Part shown: positions 14,704-22,688 of the stretch, in pieces
Layout: each line of letters begins with the position of its first letter
Numbering within the stretch: the first letter of the stretch is position 1
DNA from: Variovorax sp. WDL1
GTDB lineage: Bacteria; Pseudomonadota; Gammaproteobacteria; Burkholderiales; Burkholderiaceae_C
Direction: 5' to 3'
Length of the DNA stretch: 36,017 nucleotides
Assembly: GCF_001541225.1 (NCBI RefSeq)
Contig: NZ_LMTS01000248.1
Coordinates: forward strand, 1 to 36,017
Made by a program: the position numbers and the translations under genes
Notes under the pieces: generated by a model
Databases searched by the model: none
The model's input: only the letters and a program-made list of their open reading frames with translations
What the model was told of the DNA's origin: nothing

Positions 14704-15750
14704 ATGCGATTCAGGAAACTCGGCCGCACCGGCCTATTCGTTTCGGAACTGTGCCTCGGCACCATGACCTTCGGCGGCGAGAGCGGGATATGGAGCCAGA
14801 TCGGCGACCTGCAGCAGGGCGACGTCGATGCGCTGGTTGGCCGCGCCCTCGATGCCGGCATCAACTTCATCGACACTGCCAACGTGTACGCCGACGGCCG
14901 CTCGGAGATCATGACCGGCCAGGCGCTCAGGAATCTCCAGGTCCCGCGCGAGAACGTGGTGGTCGCAACCAAGGTGCTGGGCGAGACCGGCACCAAGGGC
15001 CCCAACTCGCGGGGCCTCTCGCGCTATCACATCCTCGAGAGCGTGCAGGCCAGCCTGAAGCGGCTGCAGCTGGACCACATCGACCTCTACCAGGTGCACG
15101 GCTTCGATCCGGCGACGCCGATGGAGGAGACGCTGCGTGCCCTCGACACCCTGGTGCAGCAGGGCCTCGTGCGCTACGTGGGCGTGTCGAACTGGGCGGC
15201 CTGGCAGATCGCGAAGGCGCAGGGCATCTCCGAGCGCCTGGGCCTGGCGCGCTTCGAGTCGCTGCAGGCCTACTACACCATCGCCGGCCGCGACCTGGAG
15301 CGCGAGCTGGTGCCGATGCTGCTGAGCGAGCAGGTCGGCCTGATGGTCTGGAGCCCGCTCGCGGGCGGCCTGCTCAGCGGCAAATATGGCCGCGACACCC
15401 AGGCCAACCAGGCCGAACAGGGCAGCCGCCGCACCACCTTCGACTTCCCGCCGGTGCAGCTCGACCGCGCCTGGGACACCATCGACGCGATGCGCACGAT
15501 CGGCGAGGCGAAGCAGGTCTCGGTCGCCCAGGTCGCGCTGGCCTGGCTGCTGCACCAGCCGGTCGTCACCAGCGTGATCATCGGCGCGAAGCGCGTGGAC
15601 CAGCTGGACGACAACATCGCGGCGACCGCGGTGAAGCTGAGCGGCGAGGAGCTGGCGCAGCTGGACAAGGTGAGCGCGCTGCCGGCGGAGTATCCGGGGT
15701 GGATGTTGGAACGGCAGGGTGGGGCGAGGCGGCAGCAGCTGGCGCAGTGA
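14704..15750 (+). CDS. Aldo/keto reductase
   Basis: The 348-residue NAD(P)H-dependent oxidoreductase has the family's catalytic tetrad: Asp57 (NFIDTANVYADG), Tyr62, Lys90 (VVVATKVLG) and His132 (LYQVHGFD). The C-terminal cofactor-binding part (TSVIIGAKRVDQLDDN) is intact. The overall pattern resembles YajO/Tas-type reductases that act on aldehydes and ketones; the substrate cannot be told. The ATG at 14704 has AAGGAG 8 bases upstream; the open frame to 14611 lacks family sequence. It stands alone, convergent with the FAH gene. Confidence 0.92.
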   Translation: MRFRKLGRTGLFVSELCLGTMTFGGESGIWSQIGDLQQGDVDALVGRALDAGINFIDTANVYADGRSEIMTGQALRNLQVPRENVVVATKVLGETGTKGPNSRGLSRYHILESVQASLKRLQLDHIDLYQVHGFDPATPMEETLRALDTLVQQGLVRYVGVSNWAAWQIAKAQGISERLGLARFESLQAYYTIAGRDLERELVPMLLSEQVGLMVWSPLAGGLLSGKYGRDTQANQAEQGSRRTTFDFPPVQLDRAWDTIDAMRTIGEAKQVSVAQVALAWLLHQPVVTSVIIGAKRVDQLDDNIAATAVKLSGEELAQLDKVSALPAEYPGWMLERQGGARRQQLAQ

Positions 15751-15810
15751 GCGTCGAGCATTGCCGCCAACAAGCCCGAACTGCTCGAGTAGACACTCGT
15801 CGCCCCGACC

Positions 15811-16659
15811 TCACTCCGCCCGCACGCCGTTGCGCAGTACGCCGATCGCGTCGACTTCCACCTCCACGACATCCCCCGCCTTCATCCACACCGGCGGCGT
15901 GCGCTTGGCGCCGACGCCGCCGGGCGTGCCGGTCACGATCACGTCGCCGGGCGCGAGCGGGGTGAAGGCCGAGATGTGCGCGATCTGGCGCGGGATGCTG
16001 TGGATCAGCTTGTCGGTGGTGGTGCGCTGCATTTCCTGGCCGTTGAGGCGGGTGACCAGCGTCATCACCTGGTCGTCGGCGATCTCGTCGCGCGTGACGA
16101 GCCAGGGGCCGAAGCCGCCGGTGCGAAAGAAGTTCTTGCCGGCGGTCCATTGCGGCGTGGCGCTCTGCCAGTCGCGCAGGGTCGCGTCGTTGTAGCAGGC
16201 ATAGCCGGCGATGTGCTGCCAAGCCTCGCCCTCGGGGATGCGGCGGCCACCGCGGCCGATCACGATCGCGATCTCGCCCTCGTAGTCGAGCTTGCTCGAT
16301 TCGGGCGGCAGCACGATGTCCTCGCCGTGCGCAAGCTGCGACTCGGCCACGCGCAGGAAGAGCGTCGGCTGCTCGGTGACGGTGCGGCCCGTCTCGCGCA
16401 CGTGCTCGCCGTAGTTGAGGCCCACGCAGACGATCTTGCCGGGGTTGGGGATCACGGGCAGCCGTTGCACGTCGGTCAGCGGCAGCGATTCCTTCGCCCG
16501 GGCAGCGGCCTGCGCGGCCTCGGCCAGCAGGTCGGCCGCGATCAGGGACTTGAGGTCCGCGGCACGCGAGCCGAACACGGCACGCAGGTCGATGACGCGG
16601 TCGCCCTGCACGGCGCCGTAGCTGTCCTGGTCCTGGTAGCGGTAGCTGATGAGTTTCAT
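15811..16659 (-). CDS. Fumarylacetoacetate hydrolase family protein
   Basis: FAH-family enzymes hydrolyse or isomerise acylpyruvates and other products of aromatic ring cleavage. The 282-residue protein has VCVGLNYGEHVRETGR (77-92), the metal ligands Glu127 and Glu129 in KLDYEGEIAIVIG with Asp158 in YNDAT, and GTPGGVG (244-250). It is the last gene of the VOC-hydroxylase-IclR-FAH set on this strand and probably processes the ring-cleavage product. The start lies behind a 55-base pyrimidine-rich gap without a clear Shine-Dalgarno sequence. Acylpyruvate hydrolase and 2-hydroxyhepta-2,4-diene-1,7-dioate isomerase activities are both possible. Confidence 0.9.
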   Translation of the reverse strand: MKLISYRYQDQDSYGAVQGDRVIDLRAVFGSRAADLKSLIAADLLAEAAQAAARAKESLPLTDVQRLPVIPNPGKIVCVGLNYGEHVRETGRTVTEQPTLFLRVAESQLAHGEDIVLPPESSKLDYEGEIAIVIGRGGRRIPEGEAWQHIAGYACYNDATLRDWQSATPQWTAGKNFFRTGGFGPWLVTRDEIADDQVMTLVTRLNGQEMQRTTTDKLIHSIPRQIAHISAFTPLAPGDVIVTGTPGGVGAKRTPPVWMKAGDVVEVEVDAIGVLRNGVRAE

Positions 16660-16714
16660 GATGGTGAAGTGGAATCCGGAGAAGAAAAAAAGAACAAGAG
16701 CGGGAAGGAGGAGC

Positions 16715-17470
16715 TCAGGCCAGCCGCGCAGCGATGCGCCCGGCGCCTTCGCTCACCAGCTGGACCAGCTTGCGCGTGTCGACGATCGCCAGCCGCGAGG
16801 TCTCCAGCACCAGCGACAGCGCACCCCAGGCGCTGCCGTCGCTCTTGAGGATCGGCGCGGCCACCGCCGCCAGCTGCGGTTCGAGCTCGCCCCTCGAGAG
16901 GTAGTGGCCGGCCCGGCGGATCGCCGCGTAGTACTTGCGGAATTCGCTCCACTCGCCAGGCAGGCCGCAGCGCATCGCCTCCTCGCGCCGCGCATCGAAG
17001 ACCTTGCGCAGCTGGGTCGGCGTGAAGGTGGCGAGCAGCACCTTGGGCGCGCCGCCCTGGAACAGCGGCCGGGGGCGGCCGCGCCCGTAGGCCAGGGTGG
17101 CGGGGGTGCTGCCCATCTCGCGATGGGTGTCGAGCACCTGCGTGCCGAAAAGGCCGGAGGTCACGCAGTCGAAGCCGGTCTGCTGCACCAGCTCGCGCAT
17201 GATCGGTATGCCCTCGCGCAGCACCGGGTCGGCACGGCGGATGTAGTGGTCCAGCAGGATGATGCGCGGGCCCAGCGTGTAGTGCGAGTTCTCCACCCGC
17301 TGCAGCAGGCCGGCCTCCAGCAGCGTGCGAACGTAGCGGTAGCCGGTGGGCAGCGAGACTTCGAGCGCTGCCGCGATGTCCTCCGCGGTCAGCGAGAGGC
17401 GCTGGTCGTCGAAGAGGTCGAGCACGCCGAGCATGCGTTCGAGGCTGGAGTTGGATTTTTCTTCGCTCAC
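16715..17470 (-). CDS. IclR family transcriptional regulator
   Basis: The 251-residue protein has an N-terminal winged helix (about 8-60: LERMLGVLDLFDD, LTAEDIAAALEVSLPTGYRYV, LLQRVENSHYTLG) and a C-terminal effector domain (VCTSG-like CVTSGLFGTQVLDTH). IclR regulators usually control adjacent catabolic operons in response to the aromatic substrate. It sits inside the operon, 27 bases after the hydroxylase stop and before the FAH gene, so it is probably co-transcribed and autoregulatory. The likely operator is the palindrome at 19621-19635. Confidence 0.92.
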   Translation of the reverse strand: MSEEKSNSSLERMLGVLDLFDDQRLSLTAEDIAAALEVSLPTGYRYVRTLLEAGLLQRVENSHYTLGPRIILLDHYIRRADPVLREGIPIMRELVQQTGFDCVTSGLFGTQVLDTHREMGSTPATLAYGRGRPRPLFQGGAPKVLLATFTPTQLRKVFDARREEAMRCGLPGEWSEFRKYYAAIRRAGHYLSRGELEPQLAAVAAPILKSDGSAWGALSLVLETSRLAIVDTRKLVQLVSEGAGRIAARLA

Positions 17471-17497
17471 GCGGGGTCCTTGCAGTCGGTCTTGCAG

Positions 17498-18994
17498 TCA
17501 TGGCGCGACCGGGAGCAGTTGTGTGAGGTCATCCAACTCGCCGGCGGTGCGCGCGACCCCGACGATATATCGGTCGGGGCGCAGCACGACCGCATCGGCG
17601 TCATGCGCATCCAGCCATTGCGCGAGGCAGGGATCGGGCCGGTCGATGACGACCGCGCCGGCTCGCTGCCAGCGCTCGGCGCTCGCGCGCGAGACGCCCG
17701 CGATCGAGCCGTTGCGCCCGATCACCGCCATGCGCCGGCCCAGCAGGTCGTCGAGCAGGCGGCCATCGGCCAGCCTTGGCTGCGGGAAGGGGCGGCCCGC
17801 CGGCGCGCCTTGCTGCGCATCGAACGCGCCGGTGCCCAGTTCCTGCGGCGGCAGCTCGAAGACCTCGGGCTCGCCGGCGTGGAACTTCGCATCGCGCGCG
17901 GCCGCGGCCTCCACATCGGTGGTCTGGATGATGTTGCCCAGCCGCACCGCCAGCTCGATCAGCGCGCGCACGTGCGGCGCCCGCTCGCTCTCGTAGCTGT
18001 CGAGCAGCGCAGCCGGCGCGCGTCCGCGCAGCACCGCCTCCAGCTTCCACGCGAGGTTGGCCGCATCGCGGATGCCGGCGCACATGCCCTGGCCGAGGAA
18101 AGGCGGCGTCTGGTGGCAGGCGTCGCCGGCCAGCAGCAGCCGGCCGCGGCGCCAGCCTTCGGCGATGACCGAGTGGAAGGTGTAGATCGCGGCGCGCTCG
18201 AGCGTCGCATCGGCCGGCGTGATCCAGCGGCCGACCAGGCCCCACAGCGTCTCGGGCGCGAGGAGCGCCTCGCGATCGTCCCCGGGCAGCACCATGATCT
18301 CCCAGCGCCGGCGTGCGCCGGTCACGTTGCAGTAGGTCATGGGCCGGGCGGGGTCGCAGTGCTGGACCGTGTGGTCGGGCAGGTCCACGTCGTTGCGGAG
18401 CATCACGTCGAACACCAGCCAGGGCTGGCGCAGGCCCAGGTCGTGCATGGGGCTGCCCATGTGCGCGCGCACCGGCGAACGGGCGCCGTCGGCGCCGACG
18501 ACATAGCGGGCCTTGAAGTCGAGCGTGCCGCCCTCCTCGAGGGCGCGCACCGAGAACGTCGCGGCCTCGGCGTCCTCCTTGATGCCGACGAGCTCATGGC
18601 GCAGCAGCACCGACACGTTGTCGAAGCGATCCAGCCCCCGGCGCAGCAGCGCCTCCAGCTCGGGCTGGTGAAAGTAGTAGTTGTTGGCGCAGCCGTGCGG
18701 CCCCAGTGCCGCGGTGCCGCCGCGGATCAGCAGGGTCTCGCCGGCTGCGTTGACGAAATGCATGCCCTGCGTGCCCGGCCGCGAGATCGCCAGCACCTCG
18801 TCGCGCAGGCCGATGCTCTGGAACACGCGCATCACTTCGCCGTCGAAGTGGATCGCGCGCGGCAGTGGGTAGATGGCGGCTTCCTTCTCGACCACCAGCA
18901 CCGACAGGCCCGCGCTGCCGAGCAGGTTGGCCAGCGTGGCGCCGGTGGGGCCGAGGCCGACGATCGCGACGTCGAAGAGGGTGGAGTCATTCAC
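17498..18994 (-). CDS. FAD-dependent aromatic hydroxylase (MhpA-like)
   Basis: The 498-residue flavoprotein belongs to the class A monooxygenases that ortho-hydroxylate phenolic acids. It has the Rossmann motif GLGPTG (13-18), the DG motif GADGARS (167-173) and the GD motif AGDACHQTPPFLGQGM (289-304), all binding FAD. The nearest named type is 3-(3-hydroxyphenyl)propionate hydroxylase, but the substrate is not provable here. The gene overlaps the upstream VOC gene by 8 bases, so hydroxylation and ring cleavage are probably coupled. The product catechol would be opened by the VOC enzyme and processed by the FAH enzyme. Confidence 0.9.
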   Translation of the reverse strand: MNDSTLFDVAIVGLGPTGATLANLLGSAGLSVLVVEKEAAIYPLPRAIHFDGEVMRVFQSIGLRDEVLAISRPGTQGMHFVNAAGETLLIRGGTAALGPHGCANNYYFHQPELEALLRRGLDRFDNVSVLLRHELVGIKEDAEAATFSVRALEEGGTLDFKARYVVGADGARSPVRAHMGSPMHDLGLRQPWLVFDVMLRNDVDLPDHTVQHCDPARPMTYCNVTGARRRWEIMVLPGDDREALLAPETLWGLVGRWITPADATLERAAIYTFHSVIAEGWRRGRLLLAGDACHQTPPFLGQGMCAGIRDAANLAWKLEAVLRGRAPAALLDSYESERAPHVRALIELAVRLGNIIQTTDVEAAAARDAKFHAGEPEVFELPPQELGTGAFDAQQGAPAGRPFPQPRLADGRLLDDLLGRRMAVIGRNGSIAGVSRASAERWQRAGAVVIDRPDPCLAQWLDAHDADAVVLRPDRYIVGVARTAGELDDLTQLLPVAP

Positions 18995-19559
18995 GCTGGT
19001 CTTGCTCCATCTGCCGTGCGACCCGGGCCTGCCATTCGGCGCGGCTCATGAACTTCGGCAAGCGCTTCGCGATGGCCTCGGCGCGCGCGAGGATCTGCTC
19101 GTCCGATTCGGCCAGGTCGATGGGCTGGCGCAGCGGCTGCTCGCAGTACCACGGCGTGTCGACGAAGAGCTCGAGACGGTTGCCTTCGGGGTCGCGGCAG
19201 TAGATGGAGATCGCGTTGCCGTGCGTCACCGGCTGCACGTCCTGCGCGCCATGCGCGACCAGGCGGGCATGAAAGCGCCGCAGCGTCGCGATGTCGGGCA
19301 CGCGGAACGAGATCTGGTTGATCGGGTTGAAGGGCAGCTCGGCAGGCCGGCCCGTCGCCAGCACGATCTGGTGGTGCTCGGCCGGGTCGCGGCTCAGGAA
19401 CACGAGCTGCACCGGCCCGAGGTCGCCGGCGTCGGTCTGGGTGAAGCGCAGGGCCTCCTTGTAGAAGCGCGCCATGCCGGGCAGGTCGTGCACGTGGAAG
19501 CCGATATGGCTGAACTGCAGGGACAGGGTCGGGGATGCAGCGTCCGGGTGTTGACTCAT
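18987..19559 (-). CDS. VOC family protein, probable one-domain extradiol dioxygenase
   Basis: The 190-residue protein has the vicinal-oxygen-chelate pattern with metal ligands His18 (FSHIGFHV), His63 (AEHHQIV) and Glu130 (NRLELFVD). The size matches one-domain type I extradiol dioxygenases, which are half as long as the two-domain BphC type. RDPEGNRLELFVDTPW is typical. The C-terminal helix (DEQILARAEAIAKRLP onward) is an extension beyond the VOC fold. It is the first gene of the operon, so it may cleave the catechol made by the overlapping hydroxylase. A non-dioxygenase VOC function is the alternative. Confidence 0.85.
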   Translation of the reverse strand: MSQHPDAASPTLSLQFSHIGFHVHDLPGMARFYKEALRFTQTDAGDLGPVQLVFLSRDPAEHHQIVLATGRPAELPFNPINQISFRVPDIATLRRFHARLVAHGAQDVQPVTHGNAISIYCRDPEGNRLELFVDTPWYCEQPLRQPIDLAESDEQILARAEAIAKRLPKFMSRAEWQARVARQMEQDQRE

Positions 19560-19620
19560 GTCTGGTATCTCAAAACGATAGCGGTGCGTGTATTGTTAAA
19601 CGAAAACTCGTGAAAACAAA

Positions 19621-19635
19621 ATCCGATTATCGTAT
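19621..19635. promoter_or_regulatory. Imperfect palindrome, candidate IclR operator
   Basis: ATCCGATTATCGTAT has a CGAT-T-ATCG core, with one mismatched pair before two more matching outer pairs. It abuts the -35 box at 19637 and lies between the divergent catabolic operon and the Bug receptor gene. Further CGAAAAC/GTTTTCG repeats flank it (19601-19607, 19653-19659). Confidence 0.45.
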
Positions 19636-19636
19636 T

Positions 19637-19665
19637 TTGACAATATGGTGATGTTTTCGTAGGAT
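19637..19665 (+). promoter_or_regulatory. Sigma-70 promoter TTGACA-N17-TAGGAT
   Basis: A consensus -35 (TTGACA, 19637-19642), a 17-bp spacer and TAGGAT (19660-19665) face the Bug receptor gene at 19699. The ribosome site CAGGAGA lies just before its ATG. This is the clearest promoter in the window. Confidence 0.7.
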
Positions 19666-19698
19666 GCGGGCGACCCCACCCTCATCAGGAGACATTCC

Positions 19699-20676
19699 AT
19701 GAAGCCCACTGCCCCGCTCGCGTGGCGACTGCTCGCCGGCGCCACCATCGCACTGGCCACGCTCGCCGTCCACGCACAGGACTACCCCGCCAAGCCGGTC
19801 CGCATCATTGCCCCCTTCCCGGCCGGCAGCGGACCCGATGCGAATGCACGCGAGATCGCGGCCGAGCTCACCAAGGTGATGGGGCAGTCCTTCTTCGTCG
19901 AGAACCGCCCGGGCGCCTCGAACATCATCGGAACGGAAGCGGCGGCCAAGGCGCCGGCCGACGGCTACTCGCTCTACATCGGCACCACGAGCTCGCTGTC
20001 GGTGGTGCCGCATCTCTACGCGAAGCTGCCCTTCAACGCCGAGCGCGACTTCGCGCCGATCAGCCTGATGGGCGTGCTCAACACCGGCCTGATCGCCACG
20101 CCGGCGCTGCCGGCGAAGGATGCGCGCGCGCTCATCGCCGAGCTCAAGGCCAAACCCGACTCGGTGACCGTCGCGACCGCGGGCATCGGCAGCTACTCGC
20201 ACCTCTCAGGCGTGTGGTTCAACGAAGCCGCGGGCGTCAAGACCAACCTCGTGCCGTACAACAGCAACAGCCCCTACACCGACCTGCTTGGCGGCCAGGT
20301 TCAGCTGATGTTCGACGGCCTGCCCGCGGCGGCCGGCAACATCCGCGCGGGCAAGCTCAAGCTGCTGGCAATCACGGGCAAGGCGCGGCATCCGAGCTTC
20401 CCGGAGGTGCCGACCTTCGCCGAGAGCGGTCTTCCGGACTACACGCCCATTGCCTGGCAGGGCCTGCTCGCGCCCGCGGGCACGCCGAAGCCCATCCTCG
20501 ACAAGCTCAGCGCCGCGATGAAGAAGGCCTGCGAGTCGAGGGAGCTCGCCGACAAGTGGCGCTCCTACGGCGGCGAACTGCGCTGCAACACGCCGGCCGA
20601 GTTCAGCGCCTTCATCGAGGCCGACCGCGCGATGTGGGGCCGGGTGATCCGGCAGGCGAAGGTCAAGCTCGACTGA
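19699..20676 (+). CDS. Bug/TctC family tripartite tricarboxylate transporter receptor protein
   Basis: The 325-residue periplasmic binding protein has a signal peptide (about 1-25, ending VHAQ), then YPAKPVRIIAPFPAGSGPDANAR, cut here to its diagnostic APFPAGSGPD stretch, which forms the ligand pocket. Also present are VENRPGASNIIGTEAAAKAP, RDFAPISL and AWQGLLAPAGTPKPI, all typical of the Bug family. Such proteins bind carboxylates and aromatic acids. No TctA or TctB membrane genes are in the window, so it must use a shared permease. It is divergent from the VOC-hydroxylase-FAH operon, which suggests that it captures that pathway's substrate. Confidence 0.93.
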   Translation: MKPTAPLAWRLLAGATIALATLAVHAQDYPAKPVRIIAPFPAGSGPDANAREIAAELTKVMGQSFFVENRPGASNIIGTEAAAKAPADGYSLYIGTTSSLSVVPHLYAKLPFNAERDFAPISLMGVLNTGLIATPALPAKDARALIAELKAKPDSVTVATAGIGSYSHLSGVWFNEAAGVKTNLVPYNSNSPYTDLLGGQVQLMFDGLPAAAGNIRAGKLKLLAITGKARHPSFPEVPTFAESGLPDYTPIAWQGLLAPAGTPKPILDKLSAAMKKACESRELADKWRSYGGELRCNTPAEFSAFIEADRAMWGRVIRQAKVKLD

Positions 20677-21592
20677 GGGACGGCACCGCGGCCGAGGTCG
20701 CCTCCATCGCTTCGGCTTCCTGCACGATCCACGCCTCGAAGGCCTTCACGCGCTCGGGTTGCGGCGCGTCGTCGCGCCATGCGAGGTAGTAGGCGCCACG
20801 CGTCGGCACCCGCAGCGCGAAGGGCGCCACCAGCCGGCCCGAGGCCAGGTCGTCGCGCACGAAGGCGTCGAGCGCGACCATCACGCCCAGCTGGTCTGCT
20901 GCCGCCTGGTAGGCCAGCGCGGCGTTCTCGAACTTGAGTCCGTTGTTGCCGTCGATCTGCGGGGCGCCCGCCGCCGCGAGCCAGGCCGGCCAGTCCATCG
21001 GGCGGTTCATGGAGCACAGCAGCACGTGCTGCGCGAGCTCGCCCGGCTCGCGCAGCGGCGGACCACGCTCCAGCAGGCCAGGCGCACAGACGGGCACCAG
21101 CGTCTCTCCGAAGAGGCGGCGGAAGCCCGGGCCCATGGGCGCCACCGGCTCGGAATGGATGCTCACGTCCACGTCCTCGCGGGCGAAGTCGGCGCGCTCG
21201 TGCGATGTGGTGATCTGCACGTCGATGCGCGGATGCAGCGCATGGAAGCGCGCCAGCCGCGGCACCAGCCAGCGGATCGCGAAGGTCGGCGGCAGCTTGA
21301 TGCGCAGGCGCCGCTCGTCGGGGTTGGCCTGCAACTGGCGCGTGCCGTACTCGATCTGATCCAGCGCCGCCCGCACCGTGCCGAAGTAGTTCTGGCCGGC
21401 CGGCGTGAGCGAGATGCCGTGGCGGCCGCGCTCGAACAGCGCCACCTGCAGCCAGCCCTCGAGCGTCGCGATGTGGCGGCTCACCGCGCCCTGCGTGACG
21501 CACAACTCCTGGGCGGCGCGCGTGAAATTGCCGCAGCGCGCCGCGGCCTCGAAGGCGCGCAGGGCGTTGAGCGGGGGCAGGCGGCGTGGCAT
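20663..21592 (-). CDS. LysR family regulator, GcvA-like
   Basis: The 309-residue protein opens MPRRLPPLNALRAFEAAARC, with the helix-turn-helix at about 10-60 (NFTRAAQELCVTQGAVSRHI). The C-terminal effector domain has GcvA-type features such as RLRIKLPPTFAIRWLVPRL and DVDVSIHSE. The ATG at 21592 is chosen because AAAGGAG lies upstream; an earlier ATG at 21634 would run through the operator. Its end overlaps the end of the convergent Bug receptor gene by 14 bases. It is divergent from the second Bug receptor and leuCDB, which it likely controls through the inverted repeat at 21608-21637. Confidence 0.92.
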   Translation of the reverse strand: MPRRLPPLNALRAFEAAARCGNFTRAAQELCVTQGAVSRHIATLEGWLQVALFERGRHGISLTPAGQNYFGTVRAALDQIEYGTRQLQANPDERRLRIKLPPTFAIRWLVPRLARFHALHPRIDVQITTSHERADFAREDVDVSIHSEPVAPMGPGFRRLFGETLVPVCAPGLLERGPPLREPGELAQHVLLCSMNRPMDWPAWLAAAGAPQIDGNNGLKFENAALAYQAAADQLGVMVALDAFVRDDLASGRLVAPFALRVPTRGAYYLAWRDDAPQPERVKAFEAWIVQEAEAMEATSAAVPSLSRA

Positions 21593-21607
21593 GGGCGTGG
21601 CTCCTTT

Positions 21608-21637
21608 GGCATGAGTTTTGATCATGCCCCTCATGCC
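21608..21637. promoter_or_regulatory. Inverted repeat GGCATGAG-N14-CTCATGCC, candidate LysR operator
   Basis: Perfect 8-bp arms lie in the 115-bp gap between the LysR gene and the second Bug receptor gene. A third related ATCATGCC lies inside (21621-21628). The site is 16 bp from the LysR start and upstream of a candidate promoter for the other gene, as expected for an autoregulating LysR protein. Confidence 0.6.
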
Positions 21638-21647
21638 TTAATTGTGA

Positions 21648-21676
21648 TTGCCGCGAGGCTCCCGCGTTCTTAGCAT
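21648..21676 (+). promoter_or_regulatory. Candidate promoter TTGCCG-N17-TAGCAT
   Basis: A -35-like TTGCCG (4/6) and a -10-like TAGCAT (4/6) are separated by 17 bp, downstream of the LysR inverted repeat and 32 bp before the Bug receptor ATG. A weak core next to an activator site fits LysR activation. Confidence 0.45.
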
Positions 21677-21707
21677 CGTCCCCACTACGAAGACAGGAGA
21701 CAAAGCC

Positions 21708-22688
21708 ATGACGATGAAGAAAGCGCATGCCTGCCTGATGGCCGTGCTGCTCGCCGCGGGCACTGGAGCCGGCGCGCAGGCCGCCGACAGCGCCTACCCC
21801 AGCCAGCCCATCAAGCTCATGGTGCCCTGGCCCGCCGGAGGCGGCGTCGACACCACTGCGCGGATGCTCTCGGAGCCGCTCGCGCAGAAGCTCGGCCAGC
21901 CCATCGTCATCGACAACCGCGGCGGCGCGGGCGGCAACATCGGCACCGAGCTCGCGGCGCGCGTCAAGCCCGACGGCTACAACCTGCTGATGGGCTCTAT
22001 CAGCCCGAACGCGGTCAACATCCACCTCTACAGCAAGCTGGGCTTCGACCCGATCAAGGACTTCGCGCCCATCGTCTACGTCTCGGCCGTGCCGAACATC
22101 CTGGTGGTGCCGGCCTCCTCGCCGTTCAAGACCGTCAAGGACGTGATCGACGCGGCCAAGGCCAACCCGGGCAAGCTCAACTACGGCTCCGGCGGCGTCG
22201 GCTCCTCGCAGCACCTGGCGGCGGTGCAGTTCATGTCGGCCGCGAAGATCGACATCGTGCACGTGCCCTACAAGGGCACCGCGCCGGCGGAGGCCGACCT
22301 GGCCGCGGGCCACATCTCGCTGATGCTCGACACCACCACCTGCCTGCCCTTCGTGGCGAGCGGCCGGATGCGCGCGCTGGCCGTGGCCTCGAAGAAGCGC
22401 AATCCGGCGCTGCCGGACGTGCCGACCTTCGACGAAGCCGGGCTGCCCGGCATCTATGCCTCTTCCTGGTACGGACTGATGGCGCCGGCGGGAACGCCGC
22501 GGCCGGTCATCGAGAAGCTCAACGCGCAGGCCAACGAGGTGCTCAAGTCGCCCGACATGAAGCGCCGCATGGCCGAGTTCGGCGCCGAGGTCGGCGGTGG
22601 CACGCCGGAGGAATTCGGGCAGTTCATCGTCTCCGAGATCAAGCGCTACGAATCGATCGTGCGCCTGTCGGGAGCCAAGCTGGACTGA
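21708..22688 (+). CDS. Bug/TctC family receptor linked to leuCDB
   Basis: The 326-residue periplasmic binding protein has a signal peptide (about 1-26, ending QAADS) followed by LMVPWPAGGGVDTTARML, IDNRGGAGGNIGTELAARVKPDGY and SWYGLMAPAGTPRPV, all Bug-family signatures. AGGAGA lies 7 bases before the ATG at 21708; an upstream ATG at 21648 lies in the promoter region. Its TGA shares a base with the leuC ATG (TGATG), so receptor and enzyme genes form one operon. This suggests that the enzymes act on an imported organic acid rather than only in leucine synthesis. No TctAB genes are adjacent. Confidence 0.93.
   Translation: MTMKKAHACLMAVLLAAGTGAGAQAADSAYPSQPIKLMVPWPAGGGVDTTARMLSEPLAQKLGQPIVIDNRGGAGGNIGTELAARVKPDGYNLLMGSISPNAVNIHLYSKLGFDPIKDFAPIVYVSAVPNILVVPASSPFKTVKDVIDAAKANPGKLNYGSGGVGSSQHLAAVQFMSAAKIDIVHVPYKGTAPAEADLAAGHISLMLDTTTCLPFVASGRMRALAVASKKRNPALPDVPTFDEAGLPGIYASSWYGLMAPAGTPRPVIEKLNAQANEVLKSPDMKRRMAEFGAEVGGGTPEEFGQFIVSEIKRYESIVRLSGAKLD

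Noticed and set aside
16649..19051. 800-codon plus-strand open frame
   Set aside because: It lies antisense to the IclR, hydroxylase and VOC genes, which carry clear motifs. Its own translation is repetitive His/Arg/Ala/Gly-rich, typical of high-GC shadow frames.
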